This document shows positions 1-8,277 of a DNA stretch of 64,000 nucleotides, in pieces (the stretch's first letter is position 1; each line of letters starts with the position of its first letter). A model generated the notes under the pieces. The model worked only from the letters and a program-made list of their open reading frames with translations. It did not search any database and had not been told where the DNA came from. Both the position numbers and the translations under genes were made by a program. Origin of the DNA: CALJTV01 sp036821185 (GTDB lineage: Bacteria > Chloroflexota > Dehalococcoidia > GIF9 > UBA5629); NCBI GenBank assembly GCA_036821185.1, contig DAISKD010000001.1, forward strand, positions 310,001 through 374,000, given 5' to 3'.

Positions 1-231
1 GCCCACCACGGCAGCAAAACGGCCACTTCAACAGAATTTCTAAGCGTGGTCGACCCGGATGTCGCAGTTATTTCAGTTGCCGCAAACAATACGTTCGGGC
101 ATCCTCATGGTGAAGTGCTGGACAGGCTGACTAACAGATTGGGACATGAGCGGGTCTTTTTGACTTCCCAGCACGGGACTATTGAGTTCATAACCGATGG
201 CCATCGTTTGTGGGTCAAGCGCAGCAAATAA
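1..231 (+). CDS. comEC: ComEC/Rec2 competence protein, C-terminal fragment
   Basis: Open from the window edge in frame 1, so the 5' part lies outside. About 76 residues remain. They begin with AHHGSKTATS and continue with a VDPDVAVISV and NTFGHPH stretch, which is typical of the metallo-beta-lactamase domain that ends ComEC/Rec2 proteins. ComEC forms the inner-membrane channel for single-stranded DNA uptake, and this C-terminal domain is proposed to be its nuclease. The membrane part is not visible, so a stand-alone MBL protein of the same family cannot be fully excluded. The stop at 229-231 is followed by no clear terminator. Confidence 0.8.
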   Translation, partial: AHHGSKTATSTEFLSVVDPDVAVISVAANNTFGHPHGEVLDRLTNRLGHERVFLTSQHGTIEFITDGHRLWVKRSK

Positions 232-259
232 ATTGTAAATATGAGGGCACAAGACATCG

Positions 260-445
260 GTGACACAGCCCGCTTTATTCGGTCACAGCCGATACCATCT
301 TTTAGTACAGGTGGCTAGTAAGAAATTAGTCCCAGTAGGCAAAACTAAATTTGAAACTAGCCTTCCAAGAGTTGACTTCCAGAAGATCAAATCGGTAATG
401 TTAAATGCATTAAATGACGAACCATACCGCAGAGGCACTAACTAA
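260..445 (+). CDS. Possible small protein, unknown
   Basis: A 61-codon frame with a GTG start, lying between the comEC end and the histidine-kinase-like gene and overlapping the latter by 32 nt. The product is basic (many Lys and Arg) with no membrane segment, no Cys pair and no domain I recognise. A GAGGG stretch about 13 nt upstream could serve as a ribosome site but is far from the start. It may be translationally coupled to the next gene or may not be expressed. Size and overlap give it only weak support. Confidence 0.25.
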   Translation: MTQPALFGHSRYHLLVQVASKKLVPVGKTKFETSLPRVDFQKIKSVMLNALNDEPYRRGTN

Positions 446-1157
446 AGGGCAAAACCTGTGCAGCCACCTAAGAGAAACACAGGCCTTGCAGGTAGCTGCT
501 TCCCTGCCCCTGAAATCCAAAAGTCTCCTAGAGAAGATTATACTTACCTCTAGTCTATTGAACAAGGAACTCAGGCCCCGAGGTAATAATCGCGAGGTGA
601 GACTAGTTAACACAATCTTGGCCTCTGCATGGAACCTATGGAACGAAATGTCTGCCATTATCGACATAGCCACACTGCAAACAGAAGGACTCCATTTGTG
701 CCTCCAGCCTGTGGTTGTCAACACAGCAATCCACAATGTCCTGGGACAAATAGTTCCAACGCTACACAGTCGCCAGCAGGTGTTAACCTTGAAGTTAACA
801 CCTGAGTCACCCATGATCATGGCGGATCCCCTTAGATTGGAGCAGGTATTGCTCACCTTATTATCACATGTCAGTCAAAGCACAGCTGAACACGGCAGCG
901 TATTCACGTCAACGGCAAAACAAGGCAAACTCGTGACTATAACAATCTGGGGCGATCCATCGGCTGTGGTCGAGAACACAACAGACATACCACATGACCA
1001 GGCGGAGCACAAAGGATGCAGGTCAGCCTCCGACCTAGCTATAGAGCTAGCACTATCCAAATACTTGATCAAGCTTCACAAGGGCAAATTGTGGCTGCCA
1101 AGTGAAACCTCCCACGGGGTTGCTTTTATATTGGCTTTACCTTCCGCCGACAATTGA
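414..1157 (+). CDS. Degenerate sensor histidine kinase-like protein
   Basis: The 247-residue product resembles the dimerisation and ATPase part of a sensor histidine kinase. The segment NEMSAIIDIATLQTEGLHL is laid out like the second helix of a HisKA domain, and ADPLRLEQVLLTLLSHV matches the N-box region of HATPase_c domains. The Asn expected in the N box (LLxNA) is replaced by LLSHV. No convincing phospho-acceptor His motif or glycine-rich G1/G2 box is visible. There is no sensor domain or membrane segment and no response regulator next to it. It is probably a non-catalytic or strongly diverged kinase relic. The ATG start has no good Shine-Dalgarno sequence. Confidence 0.5.
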   Translation: MTNHTAEALTKGQNLCSHLRETQALQVAASLPLKSKSLLEKIILTSSLLNKELRPRGNNREVRLVNTILASAWNLWNEMSAIIDIATLQTEGLHLCLQPVVVNTAIHNVLGQIVPTLHSRQQVLTLKLTPESPMIMADPLRLEQVLLTLLSHVSQSTAEHGSVFTSTAKQGKLVTITIWGDPSAVVENTTDIPHDQAEHKGCRSASDLAIELALSKYLIKLHKGKLWLPSETSHGVAFILALPSADN

Positions 1158-1215
1158 CAACCGTAACCCGCCGTTCTGCTTCTCAGTTCAACTCCACGTG
1201 TGTGGTCCCACACTA

Positions 1216-1244
1216 TTGATTTATCACCAATTTTAGCGTAGAGT
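1216..1244 (+). promoter_or_regulatory. Candidate promoter for the CARDB-domain gene
   Basis: TTGATT at 1216-1221 and TAGAGT at 1239-1244 are separated by 17 nt, each matching four of six sigma-70-type consensus bases. The start codon lies 36 nt downstream of the -10, behind a good GGAGG ribosome site. Support is by pattern only. Confidence 0.3.
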
Positions 1245-1279
1245 ATTAAGCATCTGGACACCTGCTGCAGGAGGCAAGG

Positions 1280-2578
1280 ATGAGAAAAATATTCTGGCCA
1301 CTCGTTTTGGTAGCGGCCATTTTTAGTGTACTAACTACAACCACTATAGCTACAGCCGAAGAACTTAAAGTCAGTAACCTTAGTATAACTCCCCCTTCTC
1401 CAAAAGAGGGGGAACAAGTGACCATAACTTGCACAGTGACCAACAAAGGAAACAAAAAACTGACCCACACCCTTACATTGAGGGTCAATGATGAGATCCA
1501 AGACAGTGAGGAATTATCCCTTAATCCTGGAGATAGTAAAGATCTGGCCTTTACCATCATTGCGGGTCCAGCAGGTGAATATACAGTGGAATTGGACGGA
1601 GAAAGCGCTAGCTTTACAGTCGAACAATCCACAACTTTTTGGGGCATGTTTTTGAAACCGCCACTGGTGATAATTATAGGCGCCATAATCGGTGTGTTAG
1701 TCCTGCTCATTATAGTGGTAATCGCTATGCCACCTAAGAAAAAACAACCTCAGGGGGCACCTTCAAGAGGTAAAAAGATGACTGACCGCAGGTTACGTGA
1801 AATGCCCCTACAAAGAGTGCAACATCAAGAGATGCCGCCAATCCCGACCACTATGCCTGGCCCGGTATCTGGAACAAGGCCGGCACAGTTCGCCTCACCC
1901 CCTGAATACCCTCATCCATACATGCCAAGTCAGCCACCAGGTCCTTTCGTCCCAACAGGACCGGTGCCCACACCAAGACCGGCAGGTATGCCGTACTCGC
2001 CGTACGCCAGCCGTCCCATCTTCTCAGTCAGCAATCTCACAATCAGCCCCAACCAGGTAAAAGCTGGCCAGCCGGTAACAATAGGCGCTCTTGTCACTAA
2101 TAGCGGTAATGAAATGGGAAGATATAGCCTCGTACTAAGGATCAACGGCGTAGTAGAGGGCATTACCGAGCTAACCCTTCAACCTGGTGCCAGCCAAGCC
2201 GCGTCTTTTACTACGGTAAAAGAGGTTGGTGGGGAATACTACGTAGAAGTGGATGGGCTTATGGGCTCATTCACAGTTATACCACTAACACCAGCCAGCT
2301 TTTCTGTGAGCAACTTGATTATATCCCCTGACCGCGTTAAGCAAGGTGAAAGCGTTGCTATCAGTGCCATGGTAACAAATAATGGCGAGACTAGCGGCAG
2401 CTACAGTGTGGTGCTCAAAATAAAAGGAACGGTTGAAGCAGTAGAGGAAGTGCACCTAGGTCCAAACAGTAGCGAAAGGGTTACTTTTCACGTCGTTAAA
2501 AATACGCCCGGTTTCTACAACGTGGAACTGGAAGGGTTAACTGGTAGGTTCGTTGTCGAAATGGAATGGCAGGGCTAA
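1280..2578 (+). CDS. Membrane protein with three CARDB-like domains
   Basis: A 432-residue protein with an N-terminal signal sequence (about residues 1-27) and three similar beta-sandwich repeats at about 29-114, 248-333 and 341-427. Each begins VSNLxIxP and ends in a (S/G)xFxV strand, as in CARDB/APHP-type adhesion modules. A hydrophobic segment at 126-150 is followed by PPKKK, then a Pro/Met-rich linker to about 245. A GGAGG ribosome site lies just upstream of the ATG. By the positive-inside rule, repeat 1 would be outside and repeats 2 and 3 in the cytoplasm, which is odd for this fold. The 3' end overlaps the end of def by 4 nt, tail to tail. Function unknown; a cell-surface or envelope role is inferred. 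Confidence 0.75.
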   Translation: MRKIFWPLVLVAAIFSVLTTTTIATAEELKVSNLSITPPSPKEGEQVTITCTVTNKGNKKLTHTLTLRVNDEIQDSEELSLNPGDSKDLAFTIIAGPAGEYTVELDGESASFTVEQSTTFWGMFLKPPLVIIIGAIIGVLVLLIIVVIAMPPKKKQPQGAPSRGKKMTDRRLREMPLQRVQHQEMPPIPTTMPGPVSGTRPAQFASPPEYPHPYMPSQPPGPFVPTGPVPTPRPAGMPYSPYASRPIFSVSNLTISPNQVKAGQPVTIGALVTNSGNEMGRYSLVLRINGVVEGITELTLQPGASQAASFTTVKEVGGEYYVEVDGLMGSFTVIPLTPASFSVSNLIISPDRVKQGESVAISAMVTNNGETSGSYSVVLKIKGTVEAVEEVHLGPNSSERVTFHVVKNTPGFYNVELEGLTGRFVVEMEWQG

Positions 2579-3063
2579 ATTCCTTCCTCAACCCTGGCTT
2601 CCACTTTCCACAGTTTATCCGGCTGCTCTATGCGGTCGATATATAGGACTCCATTAAGGTGATCTATCTCATGCTCCAGAGCTTGAGCGAGCAGCCCCTC
2701 ACCCCTGATGCGGATAATCCTGCCCTCCCTATCCTGAGCCCTAACTTTAACCCAAACCGACCGTTTAACCTCGCCTTGATAGCCGGGTACGCTGAGACAA
2801 GCCTCTTGAACTAAACGCTCGCCATGCCGCTTCAATATCTCGGGGTTGATCAGAGCAATGACCTCTTCTCCCGGGATCTCAATAACCGCCACCCTCAGCG
2901 GGATACCAACCTGAGGAGCAGCAAGCCCTACTCCAGAGGCTGCCCGCATAGTGTCCACCATATCATCAATCAATTGCTGCACGCTGCCATCAATATTGGG
3001 CACCCGCTTAGCCCTCTGTCTCAAGACAGGATCAGGCAGCAAACGAATAGAACGAACAGACAT
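2575..3063 (-). CDS. def: Peptide deformylase
   Basis: This 162-residue enzyme removes the formyl group from the N-terminal methionine of new proteins. All three family motifs are present: GVGLAAPQVG, EACLSVPG (usually EGCLS) whose Cys is a metal ligand, and HEIDHLNG, which supplies the two metal-binding His and the catalytic Glu. Length is normal. It is the last gene of a minus-strand run from the mogA-like gene through trmD, rplS and priA, and starts 12 nt after priA ends. def next to priA is a common bacterial arrangement. Confidence 0.95.
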   Translation of the reverse strand: MSVRSIRLLPDPVLRQRAKRVPNIDGSVQQLIDDMVDTMRAASGVGLAAPQVGIPLRVAVIEIPGEEVIALINPEILKRHGERLVQEACLSVPGYQGEVKRSVWVKVRAQDREGRIIRIRGEGLLAQALEHEIDHLNGVLYIDRIEQPDKLWKVEARVEEGI

Positions 3064-3074
3064 TCCAAACTACA

Positions 3075-5510
3075 TTAAACCATACTTACAGGATCGATGT
3101 CCACAGTCCAGCCACTCGGTAACGCAACAGAGCTCAGAACCTCGGCAATGCCTTCCCCACACAGGACTATTTGCCAGTGATAGTGCCCTTTTATCCGAGA
3201 AATGAACGACGGAGTCGGACCGATTAAGCGAATGTCAGACAGGCCCATCCTTCGAATTTCGTCCTTTAAGAGCTTGGCAACACGATGTGTTTCTGCACGA
3301 CATCTGGCTTCGTTTGTGTGACTAAATATCAGATGAGTCAAACGCCCAAACGGTGGATAGCCAAAACGCCTTCTATAGCTCAACTCCTGAATATAGAACT
3401 GCCTATAGTCGTGCTTGGAAGCCGCCACAATCGCGTAATGCTCTGGGCAATAAGTTTGGATAATCACTCGTCCTGGAGTAAAACCACGTCCCGCCCTACC
3501 TGCCACCTGGCATAAAAGCTGAAATGTCCTCTCGCCTGCCCTAAAATCTGGCAAGTTCAGACCTGTATCTGCATTTATAACCCCAACCAATGTCACGCCT
3601 GGCAAGTCCAGCCCTTTTGCCACCATTTGGGTGCCGACCAATATATCCGCCTCGTGATTACGAAACTTGTCCAGCAGCTCCTCATGAGCCCTTCGTGTGG
3701 TAGTCACATCGCTATCCCAACGGATAACCCGCGCTTGCGGAAATATGCCACGTATTTCCTCCACCACCCTCTGTGTACCTACGCCCAAAAACTTGAGCCG
3801 GGAAATAGAACACCGAGGACAATTACTGGATAAGGCCATAGAATAGCTACAATGATGGCACATCAGTTTCCCTGTGGTTGCATGATAGGTAAGAGCCACT
3901 GCACAGCTCCTGCACTGGAACACAAAACCGCAATGCCAGCATTGAACGAATGTTGCAGTGCCACGCCTATTCAAAAACAAAATCACCTGCCCTTTGTCAT
4001 TGAGTACTTGATGTATAGCCTCCAGCAACCTTCTACTGAACAAACCTCGATTGCCCGCCCTAAGTTCGTCCCTGAGATCTACAACTTCCACATCGGGCAA
4101 GGGCGCAATACCCTGCAATGTAATGCGCTCTTTAAGCTCAATAAGTTCATATTTGCTTTGAAGACTCCTGTAGTAAGTCTCCACATCCGGCGTTGCGCTT
4201 CCCAATATCACCACAGCTCCGGTGAGCTCAGCGAGTTTCACCGCTACATCGCGGCAATGGTAACGCGGAGTTTTATCTGACTGCTTGTATGTCCATTCGT
4301 GCTCTTCGTCGATAACTATCAGCCCCAAAGTTGGCTGGGGAGCAAAAAGAGCACTTCGCGGTCCAATAACGACATCACATGCACCATTTTTGATGCGGTG
4401 CCACTCGTCAAATTGCTCGCCCAAAGACAGTCCACTATGCAACACCGCAATCCTCCCGGGGAACCTAGAGGCAAAACGCTCGATAGTCTGACGGGTCAAG
4501 GCGATCTCCGGCACAAGACAAATACCACGCTTACCTTGAGCCACCACGTGAGCCAACACTCGAAGATATATCTCAGTCTTGCCACTGCCCGTCACACCGT
4601 GCAATAGAAAAACCAGAGGGGAATTACGCTGCTTTGGTTGATTCATTTGAGTGAGAATTTTTTGCCAGGCTTCCATCTGAGATGCAGTCAATTCCGGAGG
4701 CGAAGAATGGTCAACTCGCAAGCCCGCCAGGGGCTCCCTTTTCTTTTCAACAGGTTCTACTGCTACCAGCCCTTTTTTTCTCAACGACTCTATGACGGAG
4801 CTTGAACAGGCTACTTTCCCTCTTACCTCAGCCACACGAACAGGCTTGCCCTGCTGAAGCAAGAAATCCAGAACTGCCGCTTGCTTGTAAGCCCTTGCAT
4901 TTTTTAGACAGGCAACATAGTCACTGGTAGCACGAGCAGGAAGTACAAGTCTCAAAAATAGCTCAGTTTTTGGTCTTACCTTGACCTGTTGCAATTCCTC
5001 GCTCTTAAGCAAAAACCGACGCCGCACCAGCCACTGCACCGCTCTCTCTGACTTTTTCTTGCCGAACTTCCTTGCAAGTTCCCTCATACTCACTTTGCCC
5101 CTGCCCGCAAGGAAATCCACAATTTGTTTCAATTCAGGGTCCAACCCACTAGAGTCAAAAGGCTGCGCAGCCAACTGCAAAAAGGTAACCACACGACGCT
5201 CAAAGCCGGGCGGCAACATCAAGGCAACAGCATCAAACAAAGGAGAGAAATAATAACTACTGACCCATAGGGCAAGTTCAATCTGGATAGGAGAAAGCAA
5301 AGGACGCGAGGCAATAGTGTCGCCGATAGGCTTGGTAACCTCTACAGAGGGGCGGTCACTCAGCCCAACAATAATGCCTTGTACGACCTTGGAACCAAAG
5401 GGCACCCATACAGCCTGGCCAATGTCAACTTTGAGATAGGTGGGCACAGAATAGCAGAAAGTGCGTTGCCGGGCGAATGGCACATTGACTGCCACATCTG
5501 CATACTTCAT
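3075..5510 (-). CDS. priA: Primosomal replication-restart helicase PriA
   Basis: The 811-residue product is a 3'-to-5' superfamily 2 helicase that reloads the replisome at stalled forks. It has the N-terminal 3'-DNA-binding domain, a Walker A motif GVTGSGKTEIY near residue 307, a DEEH Walker B motif, and the cysteine-rich zinc insertion (CWHCGF, CRSC, CHHC, CPRC) followed by the C-terminal helicase lobe with GRAGRG. Length is within the family range. Transcription is with rplS upstream and def downstream. No key motif is missing. Confidence 0.95.
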   Translation of the reverse strand: MKYADVAVNVPFARQRTFCYSVPTYLKVDIGQAVWVPFGSKVVQGIIVGLSDRPSVEVTKPIGDTIASRPLLSPIQIELALWVSSYYFSPLFDAVALMLPPGFERRVVTFLQLAAQPFDSSGLDPELKQIVDFLAGRGKVSMRELARKFGKKKSERAVQWLVRRRFLLKSEELQQVKVRPKTELFLRLVLPARATSDYVACLKNARAYKQAAVLDFLLQQGKPVRVAEVRGKVACSSSVIESLRKKGLVAVEPVEKKREPLAGLRVDHSSPPELTASQMEAWQKILTQMNQPKQRNSPLVFLLHGVTGSGKTEIYLRVLAHVVAQGKRGICLVPEIALTRQTIERFASRFPGRIAVLHSGLSLGEQFDEWHRIKNGACDVVIGPRSALFAPQPTLGLIVIDEEHEWTYKQSDKTPRYHCRDVAVKLAELTGAVVILGSATPDVETYYRSLQSKYELIELKERITLQGIAPLPDVEVVDLRDELRAGNRGLFSRRLLEAIHQVLNDKGQVILFLNRRGTATFVQCWHCGFVFQCRSCAVALTYHATTGKLMCHHCSYSMALSSNCPRCSISRLKFLGVGTQRVVEEIRGIFPQARVIRWDSDVTTTRRAHEELLDKFRNHEADILVGTQMVAKGLDLPGVTLVGVINADTGLNLPDFRAGERTFQLLCQVAGRAGRGFTPGRVIIQTYCPEHYAIVAASKHDYRQFYIQELSYRRRFGYPPFGRLTHLIFSHTNEARCRAETHRVAKLLKDEIRRMGLSDIRLIGPTPSFISRIKGHYHWQIVLCGEGIAEVLSSVALPSGWTVDIDPVSMV

Positions 5511-5530
5511 CCCGCCACTTCAGGCCCCGT

Positions 5531-5965
5531 TTATGCCTTTTCCTCCACCCCAGCACTGTTTGCAGGTTCCTCCATCTGTTCTCCCTCGCTCGCAGATACT
5601 TCTGAAACGGCCACCTCTACCATCTTTTCCTGCCTCTCCTTAAGGCGCGATTCGCGGGCACTGAGCCTGCGTATATAATACAGCTTCGCCCTTCGCACCT
5701 TACCCCGGCGCACTACCTCCACCTTTTCTAAAAACGGGGAGCTGAACGGAAAGGTGTGCTCTACGCCGACCCCATAAGCAACTTTCCTAATGGTAAAGCT
5801 GCCCCCACCTCCACCACGTCTGACCTTAACGACGAGGCCCTGCAAAGTCTGAATACGCTCCCGGTTAGCTTCCTTTACCCTGTAGCTAACCCTTACCGTG
5901 TCACCCGGAGTGATGTCGGGTATGGTAGAATCTGTTTTGGTTTTAAGAGAAACGCCAACCTTCAT
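5531..5965 (-). CDS. rplS: 50S ribosomal protein L19
   Basis: A 144-residue L19, a protein at the interface of the 30S and 50S subunits. The family core is clear: PGDTVRVSYRVKE, the RGGGGGSFTIRKVAYGVGVEHTF region (written here only as a location), and RRGKVRRAKLYYIR. Beyond about residue 115 there is an acidic Glu/Ser/Ala tail of some 28 residues not found in the E. coli protein. It lies 14 nt downstream of trmD, the usual trmD-rplS order. Confidence 0.95.
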   Translation of the reverse strand: MKVGVSLKTKTDSTIPDITPGDTVRVSYRVKEANRERIQTLQGLVVKVRRGGGGGSFTIRKVAYGVGVEHTFPFSSPFLEKVEVVRRGKVRRAKLYYIRRLSARESRLKERQEKMVEVAVSEVSASEGEQMEEPANSAGVEEKA

Positions 5966-5979
5966 CTTTTATACCCTCA

Positions 5980-6741
5980 TTAAGGATTAGTCTGAAAAAT
6001 TTGACTTAGCAACTTTTTTTCCTCGTCAGAGAGAGCGACTTTAGCTAACAGATCAGAGCGCCGTTTTGCCGTCCGTATGAGACTCTGCTGACGGCGCCAC
6101 GTGGCAATAGCACCATGATCTCCAGAAAGAAGCACCGACGGAACTGACCATCCTCGAAAAACCGCGGGCCGCGTGTATTGGGGATACTCCAGCAACCCTC
6201 GGATATGTGAGTCCTCATCCAAGGATTCCTCCGAACCAAGTACCCCTGGCAAGAGCCTGACGACACTGTCAACCACAGCCATGGCAGCTACCTCGCCGCC
6301 GCTCAACACATAGTCACCAATACTGATCTCATCAGTGGCCAGATGCTCTGCCACCCTTTCATCAACACCCTCATAGCGCCCGCAGATAAGTATGATGGAG
6401 TCGAAACTGGCAAGCTGACGAGCAAGCTCCTGGTTGAAAAGCCTGCCTTGGGGAGTAAGCAAAATTACTGGTACAAAGGACACACAGAGACCAGACTTAA
6501 TGGCCTCGACAGCTTCAAAAATGGGCTCCGGTTTCAACACCATACCGGCACCACCACCGTAGGGGTAGTCATCAACAGTGCGGTGTTTATCGTGAGCGTA
6601 ATCGCGGATATTATGAATCCTGACATCAACTAGCTGGCGTTCCCTCGCTCGCCCGATAATGCTCGCGCTGAGAAAACCGTCAAACACTTGGGGGAAAAGT
6701 GTCAAAATATCAATACGCATCTCTAGTTCCCCGCTACTCAT
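5980..6741 (-). CDS. trmD: tRNA (guanine37-N1)-methyltransferase
   Basis: This 253-residue SPOUT-class enzyme methylates G37 next to the anticodon and so prevents +1 frameshifting. Characteristic pieces are MRIDILTLFPQVF at the start of the catalytic domain, the trefoil-knot segment ICGRYEGVDERV, and IGDYVLSGGE, which binds S-adenosylmethionine. The first residues MSSGELE precede this block, so the true start may be the internal ATG seven codons downstream. The 5' end overlaps the mogA-like gene by 8 nt, suggesting translational coupling. Confidence 0.95.
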   Translation of the reverse strand: MSSGELEMRIDILTLFPQVFDGFLSASIIGRARERQLVDVRIHNIRDYAHDKHRTVDDYPYGGGAGMVLKPEPIFEAVEAIKSGLCVSFVPVILLTPQGRLFNQELARQLASFDSIILICGRYEGVDERVAEHLATDEISIGDYVLSGGEVAAMAVVDSVVRLLPGVLGSEESLDEDSHIRGLLEYPQYTRPAVFRGWSVPSVLLSGDHGAIATWRRQQSLIRTAKRRSDLLAKVALSDEEKKLLSQIFQTNP

Positions 6742-7213
6742 GACCTCTGCCGCTCAAAATTTCCATCGCATGAGGTATGGCAGGCAAAATAATCTCCAAA
6801 CACTCTTTCACTGCAGCAGGGCTGCCAGGGAGATTAATGATCAGGCACTTACCACGGCTCCCAGCAACAGCCCGGCTCAGTAACGCCTCCGGTTTCGTCT
6901 TAGCCATCATTACCCTCATTGCCTCAGTTAAACCAGGGATCACCCTCTCAACTACTGCCATGGTCGCCTCAGGGGTAACATCCCTAGCTGCCAGCCCCGT
7001 GCCTCCACTGGTTACAATGAGGTCAAGTCCCTCGACATCGACCCATTGTCTTAAAGTGGCAGAGATCATCTCCACCTCATCAGGTACCATAGCATACTTA
7101 GCCACGCTAATGCCTAGCTGGCCAACATACTCACAAGCCACCTTGCCACTCTGGTCACTCCCCTCACCACGCCACCTCCTGTCACTTATCACAAGTACTC
7201 CACCACGAAACAT
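6734..7213 (-). CDS. mogA: MogA/MoaB-family molybdopterin adenylyltransferase
   Basis: The 159-residue protein belongs to the MogA/MoaB family, which activates molybdopterin by adenylation before metal insertion. The signature TSGGTGLAARDVTPEA is intact, as is the later LPGSPAAVKE segment. mobB at 23331-23873 is a second molybdenum-cofactor gene in this window, so the host probably makes molybdoenzymes. It is the first gene of the minus-strand trmD-rplS-priA-def run. The sequence TAAAAT ends six bases before the ATG, which would fit a leaderless transcript. MoaB versus MogA cannot be decided from sequence alone. Confidence 0.85.
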   Translation of the reverse strand: MFRGGVLVISDRRWRGEGSDQSGKVACEYVGQLGISVAKYAMVPDEVEMISATLRQWVDVEGLDLIVTSGGTGLAARDVTPEATMAVVERVIPGLTEAMRVMMAKTKPEALLSRAVAGSRGKCLIINLPGSPAAVKECLEIILPAIPHAMEILSGRGHE

Positions 7214-7366
7214 TTTGCTATTTTACCATATCCACCAAAAGCCTGAAACTGCAGACCTCGTTCCTGAAGCAACTCACTAGGAACAGACTGCTTGTTGCAA
7301 AATATAGGTTATCAAGGGAAAGCATCTACTATATATAGAAACCAAGCTTTTTCCTATAATCCTTTA

Positions 7367-7409
7367 GTGTGGTAAAAAAATTGCAAAAAACACAAAAATG
7401 TGTGGTAAA
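7367..7409 (+). repeat. Direct repeat GTGTGGTAAA upstream of the mraZ-operon promoter
   Basis: Two exact copies of GTGTGGTAAA lie at 7367-7376 and 7400-7409, 33 nt apart (start to start), just upstream of the -35 box at 7414. The spacing is three helical turns, so one protein could contact both. A further TATAAT at 7355-7360 might belong to a second start. No known regulator is assigned. Confidence 0.4.
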
Positions 7410-7413
7410 GGTA

Positions 7414-7479
7414 TTGACAATTCTGGGAGTAAGTGTTCTATAATGGTTGAAAGTGGGAAAAAGTGGGAAAAGGAGGTGA
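7414..7479 (+). promoter_or_regulatory. Promoter and MraZ-type operator of the cell-division operon
   Basis: TTGACA at 7414-7419 and TATAAT at 7439-7444 are both perfect consensus boxes, with a 19-nt spacer. Just after the -10, AAAGTGGGAA occurs twice in tandem (7450-7459 and 7460-7469) with a 10-bp period. TGGGA-type boxes spaced by one helical turn are the known binding pattern of MraZ, so autorepression of the operon is likely. The second box runs into the ribosome site AAAGGAGGTG (7470-7479) of the first gene. Confidence 0.75.
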
Positions 7480-7483
7480 CAGG

Positions 7484-7846
7484 ATGATCGATTGCGTACA
7501 GTACCGGTTAGGGAACAGCAGGTTGCTTCAGTTCCTCAAGGAGAACAACCACAGTACCATTGAGCTCCAACTGATCCGCTTTTGGTCCCGCCATCCGCGC
7601 GCGAAGTTAAGTTTGTGTGCCATTGCCTGTGCCCTAGACATGGCAAAGATCAATCTCAGAGATGCCATTAAAGCACTTGTGGTCAAAGGGATACTGCAAG
7701 AGCAAGCCAATGGGAACGGCTTGGTTACTTACTCGCTTAGCGACAGGGCTGAGGTACAGGAATGCATAGAAGAACTGACTAAACTGGACTGGCGAGAGGT
7801 GAAGATCCTGGAGCGCCAACTCGAAGGCGAACCCGTTATAGCGTAA
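7484..7846 (+). CDS. Small winged-helix-like protein heading the mraZ operon
   Basis: The ATG at 7484 is chosen because a strong AGGAGGT site ends 7 nt before it; an upstream in-frame GTG at 7463 lies inside the operator. The 120-residue product contains a helix-turn-helix pattern (about residues 30-75) with hydrophobic spacing like a winged-helix domain: LSLCAIACALDMAKINLRDA followed by an ALVVKGIL helix and a short wing. The C-terminal part is charged. It ends 5 nt before mraZ and has the promoter to itself, so it is co-transcribed with mraZ, rsmH, ftsA and ftsZ. A regulatory or division role is inferred; I do not recognise a named family. Confidence 0.7.
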   Translation: MIDCVQYRLGNSRLLQFLKENNHSTIELQLIRFWSRHPRAKLSLCAIACALDMAKINLRDAIKALVVKGILQEQANGNGLVTYSLSDRAEVQECIEELTKLDWREVKILERQLEGEPVIA

Positions 7847-7851
7847 AAAAA

Positions 7852-8277
7852 ATGTTCCTTGGCGAATATCAATATAAAGTAGACAACAAAGGCAGATTGC
7901 CCCTGCCTCCAAAATTCAGACAAGAGCTCGGAGGAGAATTGATGGTCACCAGGGGCGCAGAAAGGTGCATCGTTCTTTACACGGCAGCAGAGTGGCGCAA
8001 GCTTGCCGATCAACTGGCATCGCAAACTGTATCTCCAAGCAAACTGCGCAGGCTAAATCGCGTGCTTTTTGGCGCTGCATTTAGTCTGTCCCTTGACGGT
8101 CAAGGCAGAGTCGCACTACCACAACCACTACGCCAGTACGCACAAATAGATGACTCTGCGGTCATAGTGGGGGCCAATAATTGCATCGAGATTTGGAATC
8201 CGGAACTCTGGAATTCTGAAAAAACATCTGCCGAAGAGCAAGTCTGGCAAATCATAGAAAGCCTTGAGGGGCAATAA
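7852..8277 (+). CDS. mraZ: Transcriptional regulator MraZ
   Basis: The 141-residue product has the two SpoVT-AbrB-like repeats of MraZ, each marked by a DxKGR-type turn: VDNKGRLPLPPKFR near the N terminus and LDGQGRVALPQPLR in the second half. MraZ forms ring oligomers that bind tandem TGGGA boxes upstream of its own operon, and such boxes are present at 7450-7469. No strong ribosome site is seen, so translation probably depends on the preceding gene, which ends 5 nt upstream. It overlaps rsmH by one base (TAATG). Confidence 0.95.
   Translation: MFLGEYQYKVDNKGRLPLPPKFRQELGGELMVTRGAERCIVLYTAAEWRKLADQLASQTVSPSKLRRLNRVLFGAAFSLSLDGQGRVALPQPLRQYAQIDDSAVIVGANNCIEIWNPELWNSEKTSAEEQVWQIIESLEGQ

Noticed and set aside
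410..856. 148-codon minus-strand frame over the kinase-like gene
   Set aside because: Shadow of the plus-strand gene; no motif and poor composition.
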